Shown here piece after piece: positions 29,141 to 37,916 of a DNA stretch of 64,000 nucleotides. The notes under the pieces are model-generated. The model saw only the letters and a program-made list of their open reading frames with translations, did no database searches and had not been told where the DNA came from. Origin of the DNA: Gammaproteobacteria bacterium (GTDB lineage: Bacteria > Pseudomonadota > Gammaproteobacteria > Pseudomonadales > Azotimanducaceae); NCBI GenBank assembly GCA_005799745.1, contig SYFY01000051.1, positions 1 to 64,000 of the forward strand. The letters run 5' to 3'. Within the stretch, counting starts at the first letter, position 1. Every line of letters begins with the position of its first letter. The position numbers were made by a program, and so were the translations under genes.

Positions 29141-29358
29141 TGGGAATGACGCTGCTCAACATGGTGTTATTCCAGGGAACCTGGTGTGCGGCGGTGTCAG
29201 CGCCCCTTTCTTATCTCGCTGGGCAGGCACTCAGAAAGGTCGTTATCCCGACGCTGCCACTTCTGGTGGTGATCTCTGTGGTCTGGTTTTCTTTGTTCTA
29301 TGTCCTTTTTGCGAGGATCGTGCCGCAGGTGAATCGATCCATTTTGGAGAACTTCTGA
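29140..29358 (+). CDS. Small membrane protein (72 residues) in the CFA operon
   Basis: Starts inside the CFA stop (TGATG) with GGGAGG about 7 bases before. It has two hydrophobic helices (LLNMVLFQGTWCAAVSAPLS and VVIPTLPLLVVISVVWFSLF). The beginning resembles the first helix of DUF2878 proteins, which occupy this place in related operons, but the protein is far shorter and the match is weak. Probably a membrane partner of the lipid-modifying enzymes; function unknown. Confidence 0.6.
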   Translation: MGMTLLNMVLFQGTWCAAVSAPLSYLAGQALRKVVIPTLPLLVVISVVWFSLFYVLFARIVPQVNRSILENF

Positions 29359-30389
29359 TGATGAACCTGATTGATCTCGCTGAGCGCCGCTTCATCCCCG
29401 ATTTCCTGATTCGGATCGGTATTCGCAGGTTGGTGGCGGAGCGGTTGGCAGAAATCGAGACCGGAGATACAACGGCGCGTGCGGCTGCGCTGATCAGGTC
29501 TCTCTCCCAGAGCGAGGTCGCGCTGGCCACCGACTCGGCCAATGAGCAGCACTATGAAGTACCCGCCGGGTTTTTCGCGGAGGTGCTCGGCCGTCACATG
29601 AAATACAGCGCCTGCCTCTACCCTGACGGCGTGAATGATCTCGATGCTGCGGAAGCGGCCATGCTCGAGACGTATGCCGAAAGGGCTGAACTCAGTGATG
29701 GACAGGATGTACTCGATCTCGGTTGTGGCTGGGGATCCTTCACGCTCTGGGCTGGCGCGCGTTATCCCGGTTCGAGGTTCACTGCAGTGTCAAACTCCGC
29801 CTCCCAGCGGCGCTGGATCGAGGCGCAGGCGCTGTCGCGAGGTTTGCTGAACGTGCGCGTGATCACCTGCGACGTCAATCGCCTAGACTTCCCTGTGGAA
29901 TCCTTTGACCGCGTGGTGTCGATTGAGATGTTCGAACACGTACGCAACTATGCCGTGCTGCTGGAGCGTATCCAGGGCTGGTTGCGCGTGGATGGTGCGT
30001 TGTTTGTCCACATCTTTTGTCATAGGACCCATGCCTATCCGTACGAAGACCGGGGACAGGGTGACTGGATGGCGAGGCACTTCTTTACAGGCGGACTGAT
30101 GCCTGCGTTTGATACCTTGTCACACTTCAACCAGCACCTGCATGTTGATACCAGCTGGCCTGTTTCCGGTAGCCATTATGCCCGCACGGCTCGGGACTGG
30201 CTCCGCCGGCTGGATACAAATGCTGTCGCGGCGACCCGCGCGCTCGTTGCTTCACATGGCGATCAGGCGTCGCTTTGGCTGCAACGTTGGAGAATTTTTT
30301 TCATGGCCTGCGAAGAACTGTTCGGCTGGCGAGGAGGTCAAGAGTGGCTGGTGGGGCACTATCGTCTGAAAACCGTTCGCAGGGATTGA
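29358..30389 (+). CDS. Second CFA-synthase-like SAM methyltransferase
   Basis: 343 residues, starting in the stop of the small membrane protein (TGATGATG). HMKYSACLYPDGVNDLDAAE, the SAM motif DVLDLGCGWGSFTLWAGA near residue 119, VVSIEMFEHVRNYAVLLERI and VDGALFVHIFCHR place it in the group of short CFA synthases without the N-terminal domain. UfaM of alphaproteobacterial furan-fatty-acid synthesis is a CFA-synthase homologue, so a furan or methylated fatty acid product is possible but unproven. The sensor-kinase gene begins inside its 3' end. Confidence 0.88.
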   Translation: MMNLIDLAERRFIPDFLIRIGIRRLVAERLAEIETGDTTARAAALIRSLSQSEVALATDSANEQHYEVPAGFFAEVLGRHMKYSACLYPDGVNDLDAAEAAMLETYAERAELSDGQDVLDLGCGWGSFTLWAGARYPGSRFTAVSNSASQRRWIEAQALSRGLLNVRVITCDVNRLDFPVESFDRVVSIEMFEHVRNYAVLLERIQGWLRVDGALFVHIFCHRTHAYPYEDRGQGDWMARHFFTGGLMPAFDTLSHFNQHLHVDTSWPVSGSHYARTARDWLRRLDTNAVAATRALVASHGDQASLWLQRWRIFFMACEELFGWRGGQEWLVGHYRLKTVRRD

Positions 30390-31693
30390 ACCGGCGTAGC
30401 CTGCAGGCACGGGTCGGGCGTCTCTTTTTTCTGCAACTGGCGGTCATCAGCGTGGCGGTGGTCGCTATGGTATTTGCCACGGCCTACATCGTCACTGACG
30501 TTCTATCTCGCGCGGCGCTCGAAGGCGAAGCCGCCTACTTCTGGCAACGTTACCAGGCGGACCGCGCCGTGCCGCTACCCGATACCGACAACATGATCGG
30601 TTACCTCTCTGCAGGTGGACGTCCACCCGTTCCATCGGTTCTGGCGGCGCATCCGCCCGGATTTGGTTCGGTCCGTTTCGAAGGGAGGGACTCCCTGCTG
30701 CATGTTTCCGAGCGGTCAGGTGCTCGACTGTACCTGGTCTTCCGGCAGGAAAAAGTGGATCGCCTGATCCTGTACTTTGGACTAGGCCCAGGTGCAGTGG
30801 TGCTGCTGCTGATTTATGCAATGTCCTGGGTAATCTATCGATTGTCGCAGCCGGTGTTTTCACCGCTCATCCGGCTGGCGGAAAGGCTGGAATCGTATCG
30901 ACCCGACCTGCAGCGGCCGGTTGCACTGGAGCTGGACGAACTTCGGCGGGGTGCGGATACCGACACGCTGGTCATGATCGACGCGCTGGAGGCGTTCGCC
31001 AGAAGCCTGTCGTCAGTGGCTTTGCGGGAGCGGGCTTTCGCGCGGGATGCCAGTCATGAACTTCGTACTCCGCTCGCCGTCATGACCGCGTCTCTCGATC
31101 TGCTCGAACGGAACCAGCAGCGGGAGAACTCGGACCTTCAGGCTCTGAAACGCATCCGCGGATCACTGACACAGATGCAGTCGCTGATCGAAAGTCTGTT
31201 GTTGCTCGCGAGAGACGCGTCACTGCCGCTTAATCCGGAAGGTGCAGACATCCATGGGCTGATCCGGGAACAGATTGAGATCCTCCGCGAACGAGCGGAG
31301 CTGCATCACAACCGGGTTACCCTCGTCGATGCGGCAATGGTGCGTTTGCCGGTACCGGAAAGACTCTTCGGGATTGCGTTTGGCAACCTGCTCAGTAATG
31401 CCATCAACTACACGCGCGACGGCGAAGTGACCATACGTGTGGATACAAACGCCGTGGAGATCGAAGACAGCGGAGCTGGAATGACAGCGGAAGAGCTCGG
31501 CCGGGTCTTTGAACCTTTCTTCCGTTCGGAGTCTGCCCGGGGTAGTGGTGTTTCAGGACACGGTCTCGGGCTTTCTATCGTGCAACGGATCGCAGATCGA
31601 TTTGGCTGGGTTGTCCGGATATCCAGCGAACCGGGGCGAGGTACGCGGATTCGCATGGAATTCAACGGGGCAAGACAGGAGAGCGGAGCCTGA
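30344..31693 (+). CDS. Sensor histidine kinase
   Basis: 449 residues from GTG 30344, chosen because GAGGAGG lies 7 bases upstream within the preceding gene (46-base overlap). Two transmembrane helices (about residues 27-50 and 142-166) enclose a periplasmic sensor of about 90 residues. The catalytic core is complete: FARDASHELRTPLAVMTASL (H box near 238), NLLSNAINYTRDG, DSGAGMT and GHGLGLSIV. It autophosphorylates and passes the phosphate to a response regulator, almost certainly the convergent gene at 31662. Being the last gene of the lipid operon suggests it senses membrane state or an oxidant. Confidence 0.9.
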   Translation: MAGGALSSENRSQGLNRRSLQARVGRLFFLQLAVISVAVVAMVFATAYIVTDVLSRAALEGEAAYFWQRYQADRAVPLPDTDNMIGYLSAGGRPPVPSVLAAHPPGFGSVRFEGRDSLLHVSERSGARLYLVFRQEKVDRLILYFGLGPGAVVLLLIYAMSWVIYRLSQPVFSPLIRLAERLESYRPDLQRPVALELDELRRGADTDTLVMIDALEAFARSLSSVALRERAFARDASHELRTPLAVMTASLDLLERNQQRENSDLQALKRIRGSLTQMQSLIESLLLLARDASLPLNPEGADIHGLIREQIEILRERAELHHNRVTLVDAAMVRLPVPERLFGIAFGNLLSNAINYTRDGEVTIRVDTNAVEIEDSGAGMTAEELGRVFEPFFRSESARGSGVSGHGLGLSIVQRIADRFGWVVRISSEPGRGTRIRMEFNGARQESGA

Positions 31694-32363
31694 AGCCAAT
31701 GCCTGGAAGGGTCTCGACGATGTCATAGTCGAAACCGCGATCGAGCTGTTTGCGCAGGTTGTAGATGTGCGACCGAAGCGCGTCGCTGTCGGGAAGTTCG
31801 TCCCCCCACAACATGCGTTCAACGGCTGCCTTGCTGACTACCCGCGGATGCTCTCGCATCAGCAGATGAAGGATGTCGAACTGTTTGCGGGACAGCCGCA
31901 CAGGCTGCCCGCAACGGGAGACCGTGAGTGTCGGTACATCGAGGGCGAGCTCGCCAACTTCGAAGCGGCCGTCGACCAGTACCCCATGGCTTCGGCGCAG
32001 CAGCGCCACAAGACGCGCTGCAAGTTCAGACATTGCGAAGGGCTTGACCAAATAGTCATCAGCACCGGCATCAAAACCTGCGAGACGGTCGTCAAGCTGG
32101 TCGCGCGCGGTGAGCATGATGATGGGAATGGTCGAGCGTGTATCCCTTCGCAGCGACCTGCAAACCTCGAGGCCATCGATGCCGGGAAGACCGATGTCGA
32201 GCACAATCGCGTCATAGTGGTTGTCGGTGGCGAGTCGTAACGCGGCGGTCCCGCTGGACGCGAAGTCTATGGCGTAGCCCTCGGCTTCCAGGTAGGCAGC
32301 GATGCCCTCCGCCAGTGAACGGTGGTCCTCGACCAGAAGGATCATCCGGTTGTCATACTTCAT
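31662..32363 (-). CDS. OmpR-family response regulator
   Basis: 233 residues. Receiver domain with acidic pocket LVEDH and phosphoacceptor D56 in YDAIVLDIGLPG, the switch residues in LTARD and DDYLVKPFA, then a winged-helix DNA-binding domain (LSRKQFDILHLLMREHPRVV, LRSHIYNLRKQLDRG). It lies convergent to the sensor kinase with 32 bases of overlap between the two coding ends, an unusual arrangement for a two-component pair. It probably regulates the lipid cluster and the lipocalin gene 16 bases upstream of it on the same strand. Confidence 0.92.
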   Translation of the reverse strand: MKYDNRMILLVEDHRSLAEGIAAYLEAEGYAIDFASSGTAALRLATDNHYDAIVLDIGLPGIDGLEVCRSLRRDTRSTIPIIMLTARDQLDDRLAGFDAGADDYLVKPFAMSELAARLVALLRRSHGVLVDGRFEVGELALDVPTLTVSRCGQPVRLSRKQFDILHLLMREHPRVVSKAAVERMLWGDELPDSDALRSHIYNLRKQLDRGFDYDIVETLPGIGFRLRSPVLPR

Positions 32364-32378
32364 CGCTGCTGGCTTTCT

Positions 32379-32987
32379 TCAGCGAGGGCGTTCTGAGCGG
32401 GCATCAGTGTTTTCAAATGCTTCACAGACAGGTCCTCTTTCCGATCCGGGTTGCGGAACATGGCGCAATTCCGCCTCCTCGTAACCCATGGCGACGACCT
32501 TTTTAACCAGTTCGCAGTAACGCGCTTTGGTCAGTACGGGTTGTCTCGCCATGATCCATGCGTAGTCTCTTCTCTCTCGCGCGATAATGGTCTCCGCGTG
32601 GTCGGCGTTCAACCAGGCGATACGGTAATCGGCGCGGAAGGGCCAGATGAACTGCATCGTCCAGACGGCATTGTCTCCTCCAGGCTCCACGAAACCGCGG
32701 GGTGTCATCGATTGCCGTTCGGCTGCGAACGAGCCATCTCGATAGGTGAAGGTCGTTTCGATGCTGCCATCAGGGCCTTGCGAATAGTGCTCCGAAGCAT
32801 CCCAGGCGTTGCGCTCCAGATAAGTTGGTACATGAGCGATTACGTACCAGTGGCCCATGAATCGGGTGAGGTCCACGTCCTCCGCGAGGGGGAGGGTTTC
32901 TATTGATCGTGTCGTGCACGCAGTGAGTGCAACTACCCAGCACATTATTGCGGCGAGAGGCGCGTACCGGTGAAGTCTTGAGTTCAC
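32379..32987 (-). CDS. Lipocalin-family outer-membrane lipoprotein (Blc-like)
   Basis: 202 residues from GTG 32987, which overlaps the upstream stop (GTGA); a longer frame runs into the upstream gene and is not used. The signal IMCWVVALTACTTR carries a lipobox (LTAC). VDLTRFMGHWYVIAHVPTYL is the lipocalin G-x-W motif, with TTFTYRDGSFA and YRIAWLNADHAETIIARERR as barrel strands. Blc-type lipocalins bind fatty acids or lysophospholipids in the periplasm and are commonly encoded with DUF1365/CFA clusters. Confidence 0.88.
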   Translation of the reverse strand: MNSRLHRYAPLAAIMCWVVALTACTTRSIETLPLAEDVDLTRFMGHWYVIAHVPTYLERNAWDASEHYSQGPDGSIETTFTYRDGSFAAERQSMTPRGFVEPGGDNAVWTMQFIWPFRADYRIAWLNADHAETIIARERRDYAWIMARQPVLTKARYCELVKKVVAMGYEEAELRHVPQPGSERGPVCEAFENTDARSERPR

Positions 32988-33721
32988 GCCGGAATACCTT
33001 GTCGATGCGAGAGGACGAAGCCGGGCTTCAGCCGATATTGCAGCAGCCGACCATTGGAGAGGCGACTGTCGAGCGTCACCCATTGACCGCTGGTGATCTC
33101 GTAACCCACCGTGATGTCGAGTTCATCACCGAGTATTCGAAAGCGCTCAAGCTTGACCGTCGCTTCTCCGAAGGGAACTTCGAGCGGCTTGTCAGGAAGA
33201 ATACGAACGTCGACGATCTTTCCGGTTTGTGGATTCAGCAGGTGCTTCTGGCGGACAAGCACGTCCCGGTTCCAGTACGCCAACGAGGGGATGCAGGGTG
33301 ACGTCGATGGTGATGAAGAAACGCCGTCGATGCTGAACCCTTGCTGGCCCTGTTTTCCGTTTACCGTGGTGACAGACCCGTTTTCGCGAGTGCTCGACGT
33401 GAGTGACGCAAGGCATGAGCCGAGCCAGCGTTCTTCGACGCGATGGTCGTAGTCGTATACACGTACGCCAAGAATCCGAACGGTGAACTGTGCCTGCCCT
33501 GTGAGTCGCATGCCGTCCGTTTCCGGAGTGAGTGTGAAGTGATGCTGGCCAATGGGCTTTCCGTCGAGCAATGCTTCATGAACGAACGAGGATGCCGACC
33601 ATGCCGGCATCGCAAACCAGCTCACGAAGACCGCGAGCAAAACAACCCCGTAAGTCTTGATTTGCCGAAACGTTGACTTGGGACCCGATCGGTTTGGATA
33701 TCTGGACACGCCGCCTCTCAT
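32984..33721 (-). CDS. Exported DUF6134-like protein
   Basis: About 245 residues from ATG 33721 (a GTG at 33709 with GAGGCGGC before it is equally possible). A signal peptide (YGVVLLAVFVSWFAMPAWSA) leads to HEALLDGKPIGQHHFTLTPE, VRVYDYDHRVEERWLGSCLA, NPQTGKIVDVRI and LDITVGYEITSGQWVTLDSR. This pattern fits DUF3108/DUF6134-like periplasmic proteins often near CFA clusters. Biochemical role unknown; it probably handles lipid with the lipocalin, to which it is coupled. Confidence 0.65.
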   Translation of the reverse strand: MRGGVSRYPNRSGPKSTFRQIKTYGVVLLAVFVSWFAMPAWSASSFVHEALLDGKPIGQHHFTLTPETDGMRLTGQAQFTVRILGVRVYDYDHRVEERWLGSCLASLTSSTRENGSVTTVNGKQGQQGFSIDGVSSSPSTSPCIPSLAYWNRDVLVRQKHLLNPQTGKIVDVRILPDKPLEVPFGEATVKLERFRILGDELDITVGYEITSGQWVTLDSRLSNGRLLQYRLKPGFVLSHRQGIPA

Positions 33722-33879
33722 CTCGCTGGAGTTGCTCCAAACGGTCACGCATTGGATGTGAAGCTGGCGTGATGGGTCGTGTTCCAAGGCCCCGGAGAAA
33801 ATCGCTACCGAGAGCCGCCTTGACGTCACTCGCTCGTCGGCGGCTGATGGGCAAAGAACGCCCTAGCTGGTTTGGGATA

Positions 33880-34252
33880 CCCAACCGTCAGCGGTTCGAG
33901 AGATTCGGCGCACGAGTTCATTTGCGTTCCGGTGTGATCGGTGGATTAGCAGGCCTGCCTGATCGAGTTACCTTGCAGCGTCGCCCAGATTTCCGAGGAT
34001 CATCGCTCGGCACAGGGTTGTTGTGGCATCAGGGAGTGCAGGTCAGCACTGATCGAGATGACATTTGTGCCGGTCGCGAGGGGTAGGCGTTCCAAGCCAG
34101 TCGGGCGTTGGTGTGATCGCTACCTTCTGGCGAAGGGCACCAAGCTCAAGGCGGAGGGTCGGACAGTCGGCGTGCTTGAAACAGACTGCACACCGCGGGT
34201 TGCCACGGTGGGAGTGGTCTGGCGTTTCTGACAAGAACCGCGGCGACAGCAA
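33880..34252 (+). pseudogene. Remnant of a PaaI-type hotdog thioesterase
   Basis: Two frames together recall a PaaI thioesterase. Frame one reads QRFERFGARVHLRSGVIGGL up to a TAG at 34084-34086, recalling the family's HGGVIGGLADTAG core. A second frame then reads CDRYLLAKGTKLKAEGRTVG followed by VLETDCT and ends at 34252, recalling the central hotdog strands. Neither frame has a proper start. The region 33722-34566 holds no intact gene apart from a possible small ORF at 34298. Confidence 0.4.
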
Positions 34253-34297
34253 GAGCCAAACCTCGGGAGATCATCCCGGGGTCTCTCTTTCGTCGGA

Positions 34298-34471
34298 ATG
34301 GTGATGTTGCCGCAACTTCAGTGGCTCGGTAGGCTGGCGCTTCCCATCGATTTGCAATACGGAGACCTCATGCAGGCCACTGCATACGAATGCGGGTTCG
34401 ACCTCGCATTTCTCCTCGGAGACCGGAAAGCGGCGACCCCTGTTTCATTGCGCTCTTTTTTCATGTCTTAA
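34298..34471 (+). CDS. Possible small protein, 57 residues
   Basis: ATG GTG ATG at 34298 opens a frame reading MLPQLQWLGRLALPIDLQYG, then AFLLGDRKAATPVSL, ending TAA at 34471. No good ribosome site and no recognised family. It lies 95 bases before the ABC-F gene and could be a spurious frame. Confidence 0.2.
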   Translation: MVMLPQLQWLGRLALPIDLQYGDLMQATAYECGFDLAFLLGDRKAATPVSLRSFFMS

Positions 34472-34566
34472 AGCGCACTGGGTTGCCGAACCGCTGATCT
34501 GTCAGCTGCAAACACCTCCTCGTCACCCGGAGCGCTGGAACATTCCATTTGCGTACGGGGTAAGCC

Positions 34567-36303
34567 ATGTCTCTGATTTCTGTTCAAGGCCTTTCCTTCC
34601 AGGCCGGTACCAAGCCACTTTTCGAAGGGCTCACCTTTCATCTCGAAGCGGGTGATCGCGTCGGTCTTGTCGGACATAACGGTTCTGGCAAGTCGACGCT
34701 GCTTCGTTTAGTCACCAACGAGCTGCAACTCGATGCCGGTCGGATCATTCGCCAGAGGGGCTTGAAGGTTGGGCTTGTTGAACAGTTTCTTCCTGCGGCG
34801 CTGGAGGGGGTCACTGCGCTCAATGCAGTTGTTGATTCGCTCGACGCTGATCGTCGACTGGTCGAAGCCTGGCGCGCAGAAAGCCTGCTCGAAGCACTCG
34901 GATTCTCGGAAACCTCCTGGCAATCACCTTTGATTCGTTTGAGTGGTGGCCAGAAGAACCTGGTGCTGTTCGCGCGCGCAATCATCCGCGATCCGGAACT
35001 CCTGTTGCTCGATGAACCGGGTAACCATATGGACTCCCAGGCGATGTTCCACCTCAAACATTTTCTGACCGAAGGAGATGTGCCTGCCTTCCTGATGATT
35101 TCTCACGATCGCGATCTGCTCGATACCGCCACGCGCAAAACGTTGTGGCTGCGTGACCTGCGGGCGTATCACTTCGCCATGCCTTACTCCGCTGCAGTGA
35201 CTGCTCTTGAAGAACAGGACGAAGCCGCGATCCGTGCCCGCGCAGCGGAAGAGAAGGAGATCTCGCGACTGAAAGCGAGCGCCAAGCGGCTGCGCACCTG
35301 GGGACGTATTCACGACAACGAGAAGTTCATTCGTCGCGCGCGATCCATGGAGAAACACATTGATCGCCTTGAAGCAGAAGTGACCTTTGTGAGTGAAGGC
35401 TCCGGGCTCTCGCTCGCCGTGGATGCCGAGTGGCTGCAAGTGAAGCAGGTCTTCATTCTCGATCACGTCGAAGTCTCCACTCCGGACAGCAGGCCACTCT
35501 TCAACGTCGAAGAACTGACTTTTCGGCCCGGTGATCGTGTCGCGCTCCTGGGTATCAATGGCTCCGGAAAGTCCAGCCTCATCCGCACCATGTTGTCAGT
35601 AGCGGCACTCGACTACGGCAATCAAACCAACATCCGCTTCAATCCCAATGTGCGCATCGGCTATTTCGATCAGGAGCTCACCGCCTTTGCGGAAGACATC
35701 GGCACCTACGATTGGGTTCGAAAGCACGTTGATCGAAGTGAAGACACCATCAAACGTGCGCTCATTCATTGGGGGTTTGCCTGGATGGAGCGTGATCGGT
35801 CCGTGCGCGTGCTGAGTGGCGGTGAGCGCGCGCGTCTGGTCTTGCTGACCTTTCAGCTCAATCAACCGAACCTGCTGATCATGGACGAACCCACCAACCA
35901 CATTGATCTGCAAGGCAAGGAAGAGCTTGAAGAGGATCTCCTGCAACCAGGCCTGTCGCTGCTTTTCACCAGTCACGATCAACGGTTTATCGAAACCGTC
36001 GCAACCCGTTTCTGGTGGATACGTCGTGGAAAACTGATTGAGATTCAGGATGTCGCGCAGTATTTCGCTGAGATGGGTGGGGAGGTGGCTGAGTCATCGG
36101 CTTCAGCATCAACCACCGTTCGACCTGCAGTAAACAAAACTGATCCAACTCACGATGAGGACCTGTTGCTCGAGCGTCTGCTTGAAGTTGAGAGGCTCCT
36201 GGATGATGACCAACGTCGGCCAGCGCGTTTCCAAAAACCGGAGCGGCAGAAGCAGTGGGCCAAGGAGATTCAATCACTCAAGGCGCGACTCGGCATGAAC
36301 TAG
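34567..36303 (+). CDS. ABC-F family ATPase
   Basis: 578 residues with two ABC domains and no membrane helices. Domain 1: Walker A GHNGSGKST (36-44), LSGGQ, Walker B LLLDEPGNHMD. Between them is a long helical linker (QDEAAIRARAAEEKEISRLK). Domain 2: GINGSGKSS, LSGGERAR, LLIMDEPTNHID. A C-terminal coiled coil (LLERLLEVERLLDDDQR) follows. ABC-F proteins bind the ribosome E site and relieve stalled states or antibiotic binding. Domain 1 has PGNH rather than the usual PTNH after Walker B. Ends in TAG. Confidence 0.93.
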   Translation: MSLISVQGLSFQAGTKPLFEGLTFHLEAGDRVGLVGHNGSGKSTLLRLVTNELQLDAGRIIRQRGLKVGLVEQFLPAALEGVTALNAVVDSLDADRRLVEAWRAESLLEALGFSETSWQSPLIRLSGGQKNLVLFARAIIRDPELLLLDEPGNHMDSQAMFHLKHFLTEGDVPAFLMISHDRDLLDTATRKTLWLRDLRAYHFAMPYSAAVTALEEQDEAAIRARAAEEKEISRLKASAKRLRTWGRIHDNEKFIRRARSMEKHIDRLEAEVTFVSEGSGLSLAVDAEWLQVKQVFILDHVEVSTPDSRPLFNVEELTFRPGDRVALLGINGSGKSSLIRTMLSVAALDYGNQTNIRFNPNVRIGYFDQELTAFAEDIGTYDWVRKHVDRSEDTIKRALIHWGFAWMERDRSVRVLSGGERARLVLLTFQLNQPNLLIMDEPTNHIDLQGKEELEEDLLQPGLSLLFTSHDQRFIETVATRFWWIRRGKLIEIQDVAQYFAEMGGEVAESSASASTTVRPAVNKTDPTHDEDLLLERLLEVERLLDDDQRRPARFQKPERQKQWAKEIQSLKARLGMN

Positions 36304-36390
36304 CGCTCGCGAGGATGCCCTTGTAAGGGTGCACTTTTCCGGCAACCTGTTAGGCTCCTGAAGGTCTGCAAAAAGGGGATGGGGAGATTC

Positions 36391-37773
36391 ATGACAGAGC
36401 AGTCTGCGACGGCTGGGAATTCGGCTAACAAGTCTGCGAAAGCAGACGACTTTGGGTCTGCGGAAGTAGACGAAGCCGAACCAGTCTCAGCCTTACCACA
36501 GCAAACGACGGGTTACGCGTGGTATGCGCTGATCGTCCTGTTCATTGTCTATGTCTTCAATTTCATTGACCGGTCGATCGTCAACATCCTCGCGGAGTCG
36601 ATCAAGAAGGACTTAGGTTTAGCGGACTGGCAGATCGGTCTGCTCGGGGCAGGACTTCCGTTTGCGATTTTCTACACAGTGCTCGGCATTCCGATTGCTC
36701 GTATGGCAGATCGCCACAATCGCCGCAACATCCTGGTCATTTGCCTCGTGCTCTGGAGTGGGGCGACAGCCTTGTGTGGTCTCGCCGGGAATTTCTGGCA
36801 CCTGCTACTGGCACGCATCGGTGTTGCCGTGGGCGAAGCCGGAGGCAGTCCACCGTCGCACTCCATGATCTCCGACTACTTTGCACAGGATAAGCGGGCG
36901 ACTGCGCTGGGCATCTACGCGCTCGGTATCCCCGTCGGGACGATGCTCGGTTTCCTGTTTGGTGGCTGGCTAACGGATAACTTCAGCTGGCGTGAAGCGT
37001 TCATCATCGTCGGTTTGCCAGGACTTTTGATGGCGCTCTTCGTGCGATTTGCTCTAAAGGAACCGAAGCGAAGCTATTCCCAGCTCGCCGTCGAAGCGAA
37101 GAAAGAAGAGCCGCCGATCAGTGTGGTGTTCGCGGCGTTGTGGAGCCGTCGCAGTTTTCGCTTCATGGCACTGGGTGGTGCATTTCACGCACTCGTGGGG
37201 TATGGCGTTGGGCCCTTTGTGCCGATGATGTTTCAGCGCGTTCATTCCATGACCCCGTCAGACATTGGTCTCGCGCTGTTTTACCTGGGGTTTGCCGGCA
37301 TTCTCGGTACGGCGTCCGGAGGTTATTTTGCGGATCGACTTGGGAAGAGAGACGTTCGCTGGTATGTGTGGTTACCGGGTACCGCTACGCTCATCAGCGT
37401 GCCGTTTTCGACGACGATGTATCTGATGCCCGATCCTGTCATTGCGTTCTGGATCGGTGCGGTGCCGAGTTTTCTCGGTGCGTATTATCTCGGACCGACG
37501 TTTGCGTTGGCGCAGGGTATGGTGGGGGCGCGCATGCGTGCGCTCACCGCGTCCGTGCTCCTGTTTATTCTCAATCTCATCAGTATGGGCTTCGGTCCAC
37601 TGATCGTCGGACTGACATCCGATTATTTAACTGCCAATACAGATCTTGGTGTGCGCGCTATTCAGTGGGCTTTGGTGAGCGTGCTGGTGTTTAACGTGTT
37701 GTCGACGGTGTTCTATCTGATGGCCGCGAAGGATCTGAAGTCTGATCTCGCGCGCGCGCATGAGTTGAGTTGA
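36391..37773 (+). CDS. MFS transporter (spinster-like)
   Basis: 460 residues from ATG 36391, which has GGGAG 6 bases upstream (an in-frame ATG at 36379 is a poorer choice). After a charged 40-residue N-terminus there are twelve hydrophobic segments beginning YAWYALIVLFIVYVFNFIDR. The MFS signatures GIPIARMADRHNRRN (loop 2-3) and ARIGVAVGEAGGSPPSHSMI are of the spinster-like type common in catabolic loci. Probably imports or exports an organic acid or hydrophobic metabolite by proton coupling; the substrate is unknown. Confidence 0.92.
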   Translation: MTEQSATAGNSANKSAKADDFGSAEVDEAEPVSALPQQTTGYAWYALIVLFIVYVFNFIDRSIVNILAESIKKDLGLADWQIGLLGAGLPFAIFYTVLGIPIARMADRHNRRNILVICLVLWSGATALCGLAGNFWHLLLARIGVAVGEAGGSPPSHSMISDYFAQDKRATALGIYALGIPVGTMLGFLFGGWLTDNFSWREAFIIVGLPGLLMALFVRFALKEPKRSYSQLAVEAKKEEPPISVVFAALWSRRSFRFMALGGAFHALVGYGVGPFVPMMFQRVHSMTPSDIGLALFYLGFAGILGTASGGYFADRLGKRDVRWYVWLPGTATLISVPFSTTMYLMPDPVIAFWIGAVPSFLGAYYLGPTFALAQGMVGARMRALTASVLLFILNLISMGFGPLIVGLTSDYLTANTDLGVRAIQWALVSVLVFNVLSTVFYLMAAKDLKSDLARAHELS

Positions 37774-37810
37774 GGATATTCCCCGAGAAGGATCTTCGGA
37801 CTCAACTACG

Positions 37811-37870
37811 CCGAACAGGGCCGAACAGGGCCGAACAGGGCCGAACAGGGCCGAACAGGGCCGAACAGGC
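37811..37870. repeat. Tandem repeat, 10-bp unit CCGAACAGGG, six copies
   Basis: Five perfect copies and a sixth ending in C lie between the convergent MFS and P450 genes. It is followed by a hairpin (AACGCTC ... GAGCGTT, about 37872-37903) that may terminate one or both genes. Confidence 0.95.
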
Positions 37871-37916
37871 TAACGCTCGCCGCCCTGGTCGGGTTGAGCG
37901 TTCGAGGGTAGCACGA

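Noticed and set aside
37811..37870. Tandem repeat as a CRISPR array
   Set aside because: The unit is 10 bp and directly contiguous, without spacers, and no cas gene is present.
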